DNA of 64,000 nt from Secundilactobacillus kimchicus JCM 15530 (GTDB lineage: Bacteria > Bacillota > Bacilli > Lactobacillales > Lactobacillaceae). The notes under the pieces are model-generated. The model was given only the letters and a program-made list of their open reading frames with translations, ran no database searches and was not told the origin of the DNA. The stretch covers positions 248,001-312,000 of the forward strand of contig NZ_AZCX01000002.1 in the NCBI RefSeq assembly GCF_001433995.1, given 5' to 3'. The translations under genes were made by a program, and so were the position numbers. Positions 54,541 to 62,899 of the stretch are shown here, piece by piece. Numbering within the stretch: the stretch's first letter is position 1; the number at the start of each line of letters is the position of its first letter.

Positions 54541-55845
54541 ATGGCAAGTAAGCAACCACGTTACCGTAATCCGGATGCGGTTTTAGATATTTGGGAAAAG
54601 CCCAAATTTGGGCAGTGGGTTGGACTGTCGATTCAGCACTTATTTTCAATGTTTGGTTCAACTGTTCTGGTGCCGATTTTGGTCGGGTTAAATCCTGGAA
54701 TTGCGTTGTTCAGTTCTGGGGTCGGGACGTTAATGTACATTTTGATTACGAAGGGGAAAATTCCAGCATACATGGGCTCGAGTTTTTCGTTTATCGTGGT
54801 GATGCAAAGTTTGATGAAGGCGGGCGGTTATCCAGCTATTGCTCAAGGAACGCTGGCGGTTGGACTGGTCTATTTACTTGTCAGCCTTTTAGTGGCCTTC
54901 ATTGGTTCGGACTGGATTGATAAGGCCTTGCCACCAATTGTGGTGGGACCAATCATCATGGTGATTGGATTATCGTTAGCTGGGAGTGCTGCGACGAATG
55001 CCACAATAGTGAATCATCACTACAGCTTGTTGTCGTTTGGGATCGCCATCGCAACGTTATTGATCACCATTATTTTTAATATGTTTTTGCGCGGCTTTCT
55101 GGGATTGATTCCAATCTTGTTGGGAATTGTTTTTGGTTATTTGATTGCCGTTTTGGCAGGGGTCGTCGACCTAGCGCCCGTTGCTGCCGCACCGTGGTTT
55201 AAGGTGCCGGCTTTCCAAATTCCCGGTGTCACGTATCCGATTGGCCTTCATCTTGACGCCATTTTGAGCATGGCGCCGATTGCTTTTGTGACCATGACAG
55301 AACATATGGGTCATATCATGGTCCTCAATAAGCTGACCCACCGTAACTTTTTCAAGGACCCAGGGTTAACGCACACGCTAGCCGGGGACGGGACAGCTTC
55401 AATGATTGCCAGCTTTGTCGGTGGACCGCCGATTACTAGTTATGGTGAAAACATCGGTGTTCTGGCAATTACCCGGGTGCATTCCGTTTATATGCTTGGT
55501 GGGGCCGGACTATTTGCAATTATTTTTTCATTCGTTGGTAAACTGAGTGCTTTAATTGAAAGTATCCCATCACCGGTCATTGGTGGTGTCAGTTTTCTAC
55601 TATTCGGGGTTATTGCCTCAAGCGGGATGCGGGTGTTGGTGGATAACCACGTTGACTTTAATGAAAAGCGCAACCTGATGATTGCCGCAACCATTCTGGT
55701 GATTGGTATTGGCAACGCCAGCCTTCAAATTTGGGGATTAACCTTTTCGGGCTTGTCCGTTGTGACCGTTTTAGGAATTGCCATGAACTTATTACTACCA
55801 AAACACGCATCAAATGAGGAGGTCACCGATGGCACAGACGAGTAA
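54541..55845 (+). CDS. Uracil/xanthine permease, NCS2 family (UraA/PyrP-like)
   Basis: A 434-residue nucleobase:H+ symporter with 14 helices. Family marks are GLSIQHLFSMFGSTVLVPILVGLNPGIALFSSG at the start, the middle TMTEHMGHIMVLN with the substrate Glu, and GGPPITSYGENIGVLAITRVHS, the NCS2 signature. The TSYGENIG form and the PyrR attenuator upstream favour uracil over xanthine. ATG 54541 has AGGAGGG at good spacing; the frame opens earlier at 54463, through the attenuator. Confidence 0.92.
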   Translation: MASKQPRYRNPDAVLDIWEKPKFGQWVGLSIQHLFSMFGSTVLVPILVGLNPGIALFSSGVGTLMYILITKGKIPAYMGSSFSFIVVMQSLMKAGGYPAIAQGTLAVGLVYLLVSLLVAFIGSDWIDKALPPIVVGPIIMVIGLSLAGSAATNATIVNHHYSLLSFGIAIATLLITIIFNMFLRGFLGLIPILLGIVFGYLIAVLAGVVDLAPVAAAPWFKVPAFQIPGVTYPIGLHLDAILSMAPIAFVTMTEHMGHIMVLNKLTHRNFFKDPGLTHTLAGDGTASMIASFVGGPPITSYGENIGVLAITRVHSVYMLGGAGLFAIIFSFVGKLSALIESIPSPVIGGVSFLLFGVIASSGMRVLVDNHVDFNEKRNLMIAATILVIGIGNASLQIWGLTFSGLSVVTVLGIAMNLLLPKHASNEEVTDGTDE

Positions 55846-57205
55846 GTTAGGACGGGTTGAGGCCATTCCGATGACGCGGCGTCACATGTCCTACTGGGAT
55901 ATGTTTGCCACTTGGGTGGGCGCCAACGCTAACAACGGGACGTGGTATATTGGCGGGGTCATTGCCGCTTGCGGGTTTATGACGGCGTCTACCACCCTCA
56001 TAATTTCTGGAATTTTAGCCTATCTATTATTAGCTGCTGCAAGTTATATGGGGTATAAAACAGGTTTACCCGCAATGACCCTCACCCGGGCTTCATTTGG
56101 AATTCGGGGGAGTTGGTTGCCTTCTTTGATTAACCTGGTGCAGTTTATAGGTTGGGCAGCCGTTAATACGTTTATTGCAGCGCAGTCCATGAGTTATTTA
56201 TTTAACGACCTCTTTGGTTGGCCAGTTTTTGGGCACAGAGGCGGTGTTTTTGGGCTCATCGTGGGTATCTTGATTATGAGCGTTTTTCATTTGCTGAGTG
56301 TTTCGGTCGGCCAACGATCTGTTCAACTCATTGAACGGGTTGGAATCGTCCTGGTATTTGTTTTCGTCATCTGGGAGACGATTGTTGTTTTTAAAACAGT
56401 TTCGTTTCACCAAATTTTGGCTTGGCGACCGCCGCATTCACTAGCAATGACACCAGGGGCTGCCATGGATGTATTGGCAGCGTTTAGTCTTGCCTGGGTT
56501 ACAGCTGGCAGCGATTTCTCGCGGTTTACAAGTCGCCGGCAAAATGCTACTGGGGCGGCTTTTTGGGGCGCTAACCTTGGTTTGTTATGGTTCGCCTTTA
56601 TTGGGGTCGTGGCCACGATTGGAACAGCGATTACCCTTCGCCATTTTGACCCTAATAATTCTGATCCGAGCACCATTGCTAGCCGGCTTGGTTTGGGCGC
56701 TTTAGCGATGGTCGTGATTGTTTTGACCAGTACCACGGCCAACGCCGTTAACCTAATGTCAGCTGGTTCCGCACTGACTAATATGACCCACCGGTTGAAC
56801 CTGAAAGTTAGCTTGTGGATTGTAACTATCGTGGCCACAATCGTCACTTTTGTCCCGATTATTGCGGCGTCATTTTTGACCGTTTTTACCGCTTTCTTGG
56901 ATGGTATTGGGATGGTATTAGGTCCCGAGATCGGGGTCTTTCTAGTCGACTTCTTTGTGATTAAAAAGCGCCAGTATCAACTATCAGCCTTCGGCGATCC
57001 AACCGGTCCGTACTGGTACCGGCAAGGGTTCAATTGGATGGCGTTGGGTGTTTGGTTCGTTTCTGTCATCGCATACCTTGGCTTAAAACACGTTGCGTTT
57101 ATTGCTGACACGGTCGGGTCAACCTTCATTACTATTTTACTCAGTATGGCGTTGTACTACATTGGAATGACGGTGATTCAAAATCAAGCAAAAGCAAATC
57201 GTTAA
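55829..57205 (+). CDS. NCS1-family permease (cytosine/hydroxymethylpyrimidine type)
   Basis: A 458-residue transporter of the nucleobase:cation symporter-1 family. PMTRRHMSYWDMFATWVGANANNGTWYIGG (CodB/CytX opening) and ASTTLIISGILAYLLLAAASYMGYKTGLPAMTLTRASFGIRG are typical. GAGGAGG lies within the end of the upstream gene, and the two overlap by 17 bases, so they are coupled and share the PyrR attenuator. Cytosine is the likely substrate from regulation; hydroxymethylpyrimidine (CytX) is the alternative. Confidence 0.88.
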   Translation: MAQTSKLGRVEAIPMTRRHMSYWDMFATWVGANANNGTWYIGGVIAACGFMTASTTLIISGILAYLLLAAASYMGYKTGLPAMTLTRASFGIRGSWLPSLINLVQFIGWAAVNTFIAAQSMSYLFNDLFGWPVFGHRGGVFGLIVGILIMSVFHLLSVSVGQRSVQLIERVGIVLVFVFVIWETIVVFKTVSFHQILAWRPPHSLAMTPGAAMDVLAAFSLAWVTAGSDFSRFTSRRQNATGAAFWGANLGLLWFAFIGVVATIGTAITLRHFDPNNSDPSTIASRLGLGALAMVVIVLTSTTANAVNLMSAGSALTNMTHRLNLKVSLWIVTIVATIVTFVPIIAASFLTVFTAFLDGIGMVLGPEIGVFLVDFFVIKKRQYQLSAFGDPTGPYWYRQGFNWMALGVWFVSVIAYLGLKHVAFIADTVGSTFITILLSMALYYIGMTVIQNQAKANR

Positions 57206-57239
57206 TGGTACACTGAATGTGGTAGTAGTTTAGTGCTTA

Positions 57240-57486
57240 TCGGCCTTGAAAAACTTTCGATGCCACTTCATCGATGGGGTGGCGGACGTCTTAGTCGCTA
57301 GACATTGACTTGATTCAATCACGCCTATGAATGGCGCTTCAATGCGCTTTGAGTATCCGGCGCAAGCTGGATCAGTAATCGTATCTGAATGACGGGTAAC
57401 GGAAAATTAAGAAATTGATTTTCTCTTCGCCGATGAGTTCTACTATCAGGAGCAGCCGAGTTTGGAAAGTTCTCGGCTGCTTTTTA
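57240..57486 (+). ncRNA. Candidate structured RNA with terminator, unassigned
   Basis: Between two genes lies a run of hairpins: GCCAC/GTGGC (57272-57295 area), GCGC-TTCAAT-GCGC (57337-57350 area), a GNRA-like hairpin ATCCGGC-GCAA-GCTGGAT (57355-57373 area), and an intrinsic terminator GCAGCCGAG/CTCGGCTGC with TTTTT (about 57452-57486). No protein frame fits. I do not recognise a known class (not tRNA, T-box or SRP). It may be a small RNA, or a leader that ends before the gene at 57656. Confidence 0.35.
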
Positions 57487-57655
57487 TTATGAGAAAAACG
57501 ACCAAAAACGCTTTCAAACGTTGAATTTAAAGGACCAAAAATGAGAATATTTGTCATGAAAATGTTATCAAAAAACTGATATATTTTTGTAGGCAATCCT
57601 TATAAATGGTGTTAATATTGCAAAATCTTCTAAAAAAAACAGGGAGGGATTGCAG

Positions 57656-58198
57656 ATGTATTTACGTCGAGCTGAAATGAGAGACTTACCACAAATTGAA
57701 ACGATTATCCAGGATGGTAAGGAGCTGTTAAGGGCCCAAAATATTGATCAATGGCAGGGCAACTATCCGGATACAAAAGTCTTAGTCGACGATATTCAAA
57801 ACGGCCATACGATGGTCCTGGTAGACCATAATGAAGTGTTAGGAACGGCGGCTGTGATCCCCGCGCCTGATAAGAGTTACACGGGCATTGATGGCGAATG
57901 GTTAACGAAGGACGACCATTACGTTTCCATCCACCGGGTCGCGGTTTCCGCAAAGCACCGTGGTCAGGGACTATCAGGTAAACTGTTTGATGCCATGTTT
58001 GCCGAAATTGACAAAGCGGCCACGGTAGACGGTATTCGAATTGATACCCACCCGCAAAACAAGGGAATGCAACACGTGATCAAAAAAATGGGTTTCACTG
58101 AAACGGGCCATGTTCAAGTCATGACCGACGGTGAGAACGTCACGGATTTTGCTTATGAAAAATACAATCACCAACAAGTGCCAGCACACGTTGAATAA
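57656..58198 (+). CDS. GNAT-family N-acetyltransferase
   Basis: A 180-residue acetyltransferase. The acetyl-CoA motif is HRVAVSAKHRGQGLSGKLFDAMF (R-G-x-G variant), followed by IRIDTHPQNKGMQHVIKKMGFTETG. I chose ATG 57656 with GGGAGGG seven bases before; TTG 57650 is also in frame. Substrate unknown. Confidence 0.87.
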   Translation: MYLRRAEMRDLPQIETIIQDGKELLRAQNIDQWQGNYPDTKVLVDDIQNGHTMVLVDHNEVLGTAAVIPAPDKSYTGIDGEWLTKDDHYVSIHRVAVSAKHRGQGLSGKLFDAMFAEIDKAATVDGIRIDTHPQNKGMQHVIKKMGFTETGHVQVMTDGENVTDFAYEKYNHQQVPAHVE

Positions 58199-58203
58199 CG
58201 TTT

Positions 58204-58252
58204 AAAAAAGACCAATCTCACCGGGAAAATCCGGCTGGATTGGTCTTTTTTA
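58204..58252. terminator. Bidirectional terminator
   Basis: AAAAAAGACCAATC pairs with GATTGGTCTTTTTT, with an inner CCGG/CCGG stem. It serves the GNAT gene and the convergent membrane gene. Confidence 0.88.
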
Positions 58253-58269
58253 GGCTGCGTTCCAGCGGT

Positions 58270-58740
58270 TTAATGCTCACCTGAATCGCGGCTTAGAATA
58301 TGTGAGGTAATCAAAACATCTTGAAAAATGGCTGCCAGCACTGAGATAGATCCGACTAGGATGGTGACGATAACGAGTATTAAAATCATCCCGGGTGCGT
58401 CAGTTTTATCGGCAACGATGTACACGGGCCACCAATCAACGAGTAGTCCCGCGGTCATGACAAGCGCACCGCGTTTCAGCCAGTTGAGCACAGTGAGTGT
58501 TTGATAGCGAAACGTGGTTTCAAGGTTAACGATTGAAAATAAGCGCCAAACTTGAATGGTGCAAAAGAGGGTGCCACAGACTAGTAAAACGAGGCCGCCA
58601 ACTAACAGGGCCTGTGATACTAGCCGGTGCGTTCCTGTCCGCGCAGCCACTTGCCACAGACTGTGAGTGGTCAAACCGCCAACTGCCATGAGGCTGACAC
58701 ACGCGATTAAGCTGACTAATTTCATCATCCGACTTTTCAT
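58270..58740 (-). CDS. DUF2975-like membrane protein
   Basis: A 156-residue protein with four hydrophobic helices (LVSLIACVSLMAVGGLTTH, LLVGGLVLLVCGTLFCTIQVW, LKRGALVMTAGLLVDWW, MILILVIVTILVGSISVLAAIFQDVL), matching the DUF2975 pattern. Usually such genes pair with a small HTH regulator; none is seen here. ATG 58740 follows a GGGGGG site; the frame extends to 58767. Function unknown. Confidence 0.75.
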   Translation of the reverse strand: MKSRMMKLVSLIACVSLMAVGGLTTHSLWQVAARTGTHRLVSQALLVGGLVLLVCGTLFCTIQVWRLFSIVNLETTFRYQTLTVLNWLKRGALVMTAGLLVDWWPVYIVADKTDAPGMILILVIVTILVGSISVLAAIFQDVLITSHILSRDSGEH

Positions 58741-58921
58741 AGCATGCCCCCCATTTGGCAATATCATAACATCGCCACCCCAAAAAGCCTAGATGACTGG
58801 CGGAATTGTAATATTTTAGGGTTTATTTTTTGGCTAACCAAAAAAGATGATTCTTATGTGCAAACATTATTTAAAAATGGATGCAAACATGCGATAATGG
58901 AGAGGTAAAGGGGTGGCAAGA

Positions 58922-59833
58922 ATGGCCGAAAAGAATCAACTTTCAGGGCGGCGTTTCTTCGTGGTAACGCTGCTAAATGCGGGGATTACAGTTGTTGAAA
59001 TACTAGGGGGCCTCTTTTCTGGTAGTTTATCATTGCTATCAGATGCTTTTCATAACTTGGGTGACACCTTTTCAATTTTAATCGGCTACGTCGCGCACCG
59101 AATTAGTCAGCGCACCGAGGATGAACGGAATACGTTTGGGTACGGTCGGGCGCAGATTTTAGCGGCGCTGTTAAATGCGACGCTGTTGATTGTCGTTTCA
59201 CTCTTCTTAATCGTGGAAGCGGTGCGACGATTGTCACAGCCAGAATCCATCGATGGTGGGTTAATGTTGACGGTCGCAGTGATCGGGTTGTTAGCCAATT
59301 TAATTTCAACGGTGATGATGCACCGGGGTTCCAAGCATAATATGAACATGAAGGCGACTTACCTTCACTTATTAAGCGATACTTTGTCGTCATTTGGGGT
59401 CATTATTGGGGCATTGCTGATAGAGTGGTACAATATAACAATTGTGGACCCCATCATTACGGTTTTAGTTGCTGGATATATCATGTTTGAGTCTTGGCCT
59501 ATTATTCGCCACGCTATTCAGATTTTGATGCAGGGCGCGCCGGACATTGATTATGACGCAATCAAGGCCGACTTAAAGGCCATTCCAGGCATCACGAACG
59601 TTCACCATTTACACGCGTGGATGATGGATGAAAACCGGATTGTTTTGTCGGTTCACGTCAATATGGACGATATGAAGCTAAGTGAAGCAGAGAGATTGTA
59701 TCGCCAGATTGAACATGTTTTAAAGGAAAAGTACCACGTGTATCACGTAACGATTCAAGCTGAGGACTTGCGTGGTCATGATGAGGAACTGATCTGCAAT
59801 GATTCAGAGCTTCACGAACAACACGAACATTAA
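58922..59833 (+). CDS. Cation diffusion facilitator (zinc/cobalt/cadmium exporter, CzcD/ZitB-like)
   Basis: A 303-residue, six-helix metal:proton antiporter. The transport site shows the paired HxxxD motifs: SLLSDAFHNLGDTFSI in helix 2 and HLLSDTLSSFGVIIG in helix 5. The C-terminal cytosolic domain (ITNVHHLHAWMMDENRIVLSVHV) is metal-binding, and a His-rich end (HEQHEH) follows. ATG 58922 has AAAGGGGTGG before; GTG 58913 is in frame. It is followed by a DtxR-type regulator gene 16 bases on, probably in the same transcript. Confidence 0.92.
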   Translation: MAEKNQLSGRRFFVVTLLNAGITVVEILGGLFSGSLSLLSDAFHNLGDTFSILIGYVAHRISQRTEDERNTFGYGRAQILAALLNATLLIVVSLFLIVEAVRRLSQPESIDGGLMLTVAVIGLLANLISTVMMHRGSKHNMNMKATYLHLLSDTLSSFGVIIGALLIEWYNITIVDPIITVLVAGYIMFESWPIIRHAIQILMQGAPDIDYDAIKADLKAIPGITNVHHLHAWMMDENRIVLSVHVNMDDMKLSEAERLYRQIEHVLKEKYHVYHVTIQAEDLRGHDEELICNDSELHEQHEH

Positions 59834-59849
59834 CGAGGTGGAAACAATC

Positions 59850-60497
59850 ATGACGCCCATGAAAGAGGATTATTTAAAATTAATATTTGAGATTGGTGGT
59901 GGGTCTCAAAAAGTATCAAATAAACAAATTGCCATCAGCTTGGACATTGCAGCGGGTTCCGTGACCGAGATGGTGACGAAAATGGCGGCAGAAGGGCTTG
60001 TTGAACATGAACCGTATGCGGGCATCTCGTTAACAGAGACTGGTGCAAAGCTAGCGGTTGAGCTTGTCCGAAAGCACCGAATCTGGGAGACGTTTTTGGT
60101 CAGTGAACTCAAGTATGCGTTACCTGATATTGACGATGATGCGGAAAAGCTGGAACACGTGACGAGTACCAAGTTGTTAAACGCGCTGGACGATTTGCTG
60201 GGCCATCCCAAGCGGTGCCCTCATGGCGGGGTTATTCCAGACCGCAATGGGCACTACGAAGAAGATAGTCACCGGATTTTAAATGACGTTAAAGACGGCG
60301 AAACGGTCGTTGTTGACCGGTTTATTGATAATCGGGACCTTTTAAATTATTTGGGTGATATCAAGTTAGACTTAGGCGATCAATTGCAAGTCATCAAGCA
60401 CGATTCGTTTGAGGGTCCCATTCTTGTTGAAAACTTGACGGACGATTCTGAACTCAGTATTGGTTACAAAGCCGCTCACTATATTTTCGTTAAGTAG
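59850..60497 (+). CDS. DtxR/MntR-family metal-dependent regulator
   Basis: A 215-residue regulator. N-terminal winged helix (KEDYLKLIFEIGGGSQKVSNKQIAISLDIAAGSVTEMVTKMAAEGLVEH), then the dimerisation/metal domain with LVRKHRIWETFLV, EKLEHVTSTKLL and HPKRCPHGGVIP, and a C-terminal SH3-like FeoA domain (DLGDQLQVIKHDSF). That is the three-domain IdeR/ScaR layout. It starts at ATG 59850 after GAGGTGG. It probably senses manganese or iron; pairing with a CDF exporter could also suggest zinc or manganese efflux control. Confidence 0.92.
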   Translation: MTPMKEDYLKLIFEIGGGSQKVSNKQIAISLDIAAGSVTEMVTKMAAEGLVEHEPYAGISLTETGAKLAVELVRKHRIWETFLVSELKYALPDIDDDAEKLEHVTSTKLLNALDDLLGHPKRCPHGGVIPDRNGHYEEDSHRILNDVKDGETVVVDRFIDNRDLLNYLGDIKLDLGDQLQVIKHDSFEGPILVENLTDDSELSIGYKAAHYIFVK

Positions 60498-60510
60498 TGG
60501 CTGTTAAAAT

Positions 60511-60563
60511 GAAGACGCCGCGTTTTGGTGGCTGTTAAGCTATCAAAGCGGGGCGTCTTTTTT
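60511..60563 (+). terminator. Intrinsic terminator after DtxR gene
   Basis: AGACGCC pairs with GGCGTCT, with inner GCTTTGA/TTTTGG-type pairing, followed by seven T. Confidence 0.8.
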
Positions 60564-60640
60564 TGGCTTCTGGCTTGAAAGAACACGTGCCAAACGCGTT
60601 CAGCTAAGCTATAATTTAGACAAGATAAGTCGGGAAAGAA

Positions 60641-61399
60641 GTGGATGATGTGACGACCAGCAAGGGAAACTTGACGCTAAAAACAGCCCTTCAGGCGGGC
60701 CGAATCATGATTGAAAACGGTTCTGAAGTCTCGCGAGTAGAAGACACAATTAACCGAATCGCGCAAAATGCAGGGTTTCCCAACAGTAAGGTCTACGTCA
60801 CGATCACAGGCATTATGATGTCGATCTCAGACCGGGGGGAAGCCCAAATTGAGCCGATCTCAACGCGGACCTTAGACTTAGAAAAAATAGCGCAAGTCAA
60901 TGATTTGTCCCGGAAATTTGCTGCCGAGGCTATTGATCTCGAAGCGTTTAGTGATCAATTGGACTATCTCGAGCACCATAGCGCCTATTTCCCGGTTTGG
61001 GTTCAGGCATTATCGGCGGCATTAGTCAGCGGGACCCTTGAAGTGGTTTTTCGAGCTAATCCGCCGGACTTTTGGATCACTTGTATCATCGGAATGGTCG
61101 GTTGGTTAGTTTATTTTGGCATTAACCAGTTGGTCAAAGTTCGCTTTTTAAGCGAATTTCTTGGGTCAGTTGCCATTGGTCTGCTAGCTATTCTGGCGGT
61201 TAAGTACCAGTTCGGTCACTCGATGGATGACATCATCATTGGATCTGTTATGCCGTTAGTTCCTGGGGTTCCTTTGACGAATGCTGTGCGCGATATTTTG
61301 GCTGGCGACCTTGTTAGCGGCATTGCCCGGGGGGTGGAGGCGCTAATGAGTGCCATCGCTATTGGGTCCGGCATCGCAATGATGTTGCAAATTTTGTGA
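60641..61399 (+). CDS. ThrE-type threonine/serine exporter, large subunit (DUF1212)
   Basis: A 252-residue protein. The N-terminal cytosolic domain (AGRIMIENGSEVSRVEDTINRIAQNAGF) is the DUF1212/ThrE signature. Five helices follow, with SVMPLVPGVPLTNAVRDILAGDLVSGIARG, the second signature. It starts at GTG 60641 or GTG 60650; neither ribosome site is strong (GGGAAAG). It pairs with the small subunit gene directly downstream; together they equal one full-length ThrE. Substrate (Thr, Ser) is from the family. Confidence 0.88.
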   Translation: MDDVTTSKGNLTLKTALQAGRIMIENGSEVSRVEDTINRIAQNAGFPNSKVYVTITGIMMSISDRGEAQIEPISTRTLDLEKIAQVNDLSRKFAAEAIDLEAFSDQLDYLEHHSAYFPVWVQALSAALVSGTLEVVFRANPPDFWITCIIGMVGWLVYFGINQLVKVRFLSEFLGSVAIGLLAILAVKYQFGHSMDDIIIGSVMPLVPGVPLTNAVRDILAGDLVSGIARGVEALMSAIAIGSGIAMMLQIL

Positions 61400-61409
61400 G
61401 GTGATGACG

Positions 61410-61886
61410 ATGCTAATAATTGATTTGTTATTCACCTACATTGCAACGGTAGCGTTTGGTGTCTTGTTAAACTTGCCACACCGAGCATTGAACATGGCCG
61501 GGCTTATTGGAACCCTCAGCTTTTTGGCGTACAAGCTATTGATGATGGCTCATAGTGGCCTCGTAACAGCTAATTTAGTCGGTGCCGTGTTAATCGGGGT
61601 CTTAAGTATGCAGGCCGCGAAGTGGCTCAAGATGCCTGTGATTATTTTCAATATTCCAGCGCTGGTACCGTTCGTTCCAGGAGGCCAGGCCTATCAAATG
61701 GTTAAAAACTTTGCCTTAGCGGATAACACGGTTGCCTTTAGTTTTTTGTTTCAAGTAATCGAAATTGCAGGTGCTATTGCCTTTGGCTTTTTACTGGCAG
61801 AATTATTTATCCGGTTACAACAAAAGTTGTTAGACTGGCTGGCCAGTCGGCGGAAAGCAAGTGACCGTGACATCAAACGGTATTAA
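61410..61886 (+). CDS. ThrE-type exporter, small subunit (DUF3815)
   Basis: A 158-residue, four- to five-helix protein. It carries VIIFNIPALVPFVPGGQAYQMV, the counterpart of the PLVPG loop in the large subunit. ATG 61410 has AGGTG six bases before; GTG 61401 is also in frame. The stop of the large subunit gene is ten bases upstream, so the pair is coupled. It ends in a basic tail. Confidence 0.87.
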   Translation: MLIIDLLFTYIATVAFGVLLNLPHRALNMAGLIGTLSFLAYKLLMMAHSGLVTANLVGAVLIGVLSMQAAKWLKMPVIIFNIPALVPFVPGGQAYQMVKNFALADNTVAFSFLFQVIEIAGAIAFGFLLAELFIRLQQKLLDWLASRRKASDRDIKRY

Positions 61887-61991
61887 GCCCCAACCTAGAG
61901 ACTTTTCGCTGGTCACAAGATACGGTAAAATAAACTATGCTATACTCGAAACTACAGCGTGACTGTAGTTTTACAATTGGGAGGATTCAAC

Positions 61992-62657
61992 ATGATGATT
62001 GTGTCTGAACGGGATCGACCGTTTCGACTGCTGCTGAGCGGAGGGCTATTTGTTTTTCTCGCTATCGCAGTGATGCAAGGTTCAAGTTTGTTACTGGTAG
62101 TGGATGATTTAGGGATTCAGCTTGCTCAAAAAACGCAAACGGGCCTAAAAGATGGTCTTTTCCACTTGATTACCACGCTTGCCAGTCCAACCCTAGATAT
62201 CGTTTGGGTCTTAGTGTTAGCGTTTTTTCTCTGGGGATTTAAGTACAAGATTCCAGCGCTGTGGGCCATCGGGGTCATGATCAGTGGTGACGTTGTGGCG
62301 TTTATTGTTAAGCATCTCGTGGGTCGGGCCCGGCCCATCGGCCATTTAGCCGCTGACGATGGGTTTAGCTTTCCAAGCGGCCACGTGTTTGGAATGTTCT
62401 TACTGGTTGCCATGATCTGGTTACTGGTGCTGCCCCGAGTTAAAAAGTACTGGCAGCTGATCCTGTTACGGGCGATACTGATGATTTGGGTATTACTCGT
62501 CGCTTTCTCAAGGGTCTATATGGGTGCTCATTTTCCAAGCGATACGGTGGCCGCAATGTTGTTGGGCTACGCTTGGATTCAGGTCTGTGAGTATCTTTAC
62601 GTCAGTCTTGCTCCCCGGCTAAAACAGGTATCATTTGTTAAAAATTCCATTATCTAA
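61992..62657 (+). CDS. PAP2-family membrane phosphatase
   Basis: A 221-residue protein with six helices and the three-part phosphatase site: KHLVGRARP (about 106-114), PSGH (about 128-131) and SRVYMGAHFPSD (about 173-184). All catalytic residues are present. Such enzymes recycle undecaprenyl pyrophosphate or dephosphorylate phosphatidic acid or phosphatidylglycerol phosphate; which is not readable. ATG 61992 follows GGGAGG. It is followed 12 bases on by a PspC-domain gene. Confidence 0.9.
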   Translation: MMIVSERDRPFRLLLSGGLFVFLAIAVMQGSSLLLVVDDLGIQLAQKTQTGLKDGLFHLITTLASPTLDIVWVLVLAFFLWGFKYKIPALWAIGVMISGDVVAFIVKHLVGRARPIGHLAADDGFSFPSGHVFGMFLLVAMIWLLVLPRVKKYWQLILLRAILMIWVLLVAFSRVYMGAHFPSDTVAAMLLGYAWIQVCEYLYVSLAPRLKQVSFVKNSII

Positions 62658-62669
62658 GGAGTGGTTCAA

Positions 62670-62855
62670 ATGCAAAAGCGACTGGTTAAATCTTCGGATA
62701 AGATGATTGCAGGTGTGCTTGGTGGCCTTGCAAATTATTTTGGTTGGGACCCAACAATCGTTCGAATTGGTTATGCAGCCCTGACCATTTTTACGGGAAT
62801 TGCCCCCGGTGCGCTAGTTTACCTGGTTGCACTAGTGGTCATGCCTAACGACTAA
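62670..62855 (+). CDS. PspC-domain small membrane protein
   Basis: A 61-residue protein that is almost wholly a PspC domain: KRLVKSSDKMIAGVLGGLANYFGWD, then one hydrophobic helix (AALTIFTGIAPGALVYLVALVVMP). ATG 62670 has AAGGAGTGG before it. PspC proteins act in envelope stress. It is probably co-transcribed with the PAP2 gene. Confidence 0.88.
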   Translation: MQKRLVKSSDKMIAGVLGGLANYFGWDPTIVRIGYAALTIFTGIAPGALVYLVALVVMPND

Positions 62856-62857
62856 CG

Positions 62858-62896
62858 AAAAAAGCGTTGACCGATTCAACCGGTCAACGCTTTTTG
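62858..62896. terminator. Bidirectional terminator
   Basis: AAAAAAGCGTTGACCG pairs with CGGTCAACGCTTTTT around a short loop. It serves the PspC gene and the convergent hydrolase gene. Confidence 0.9.
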
Positions 62897-62899
62897 AAA

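Noticed and set aside
57372-57596. 74-codon minus-strand frame in the gap before the GNAT gene
   Set aside because: It crosses the terminator hairpin and has no ribosome site.
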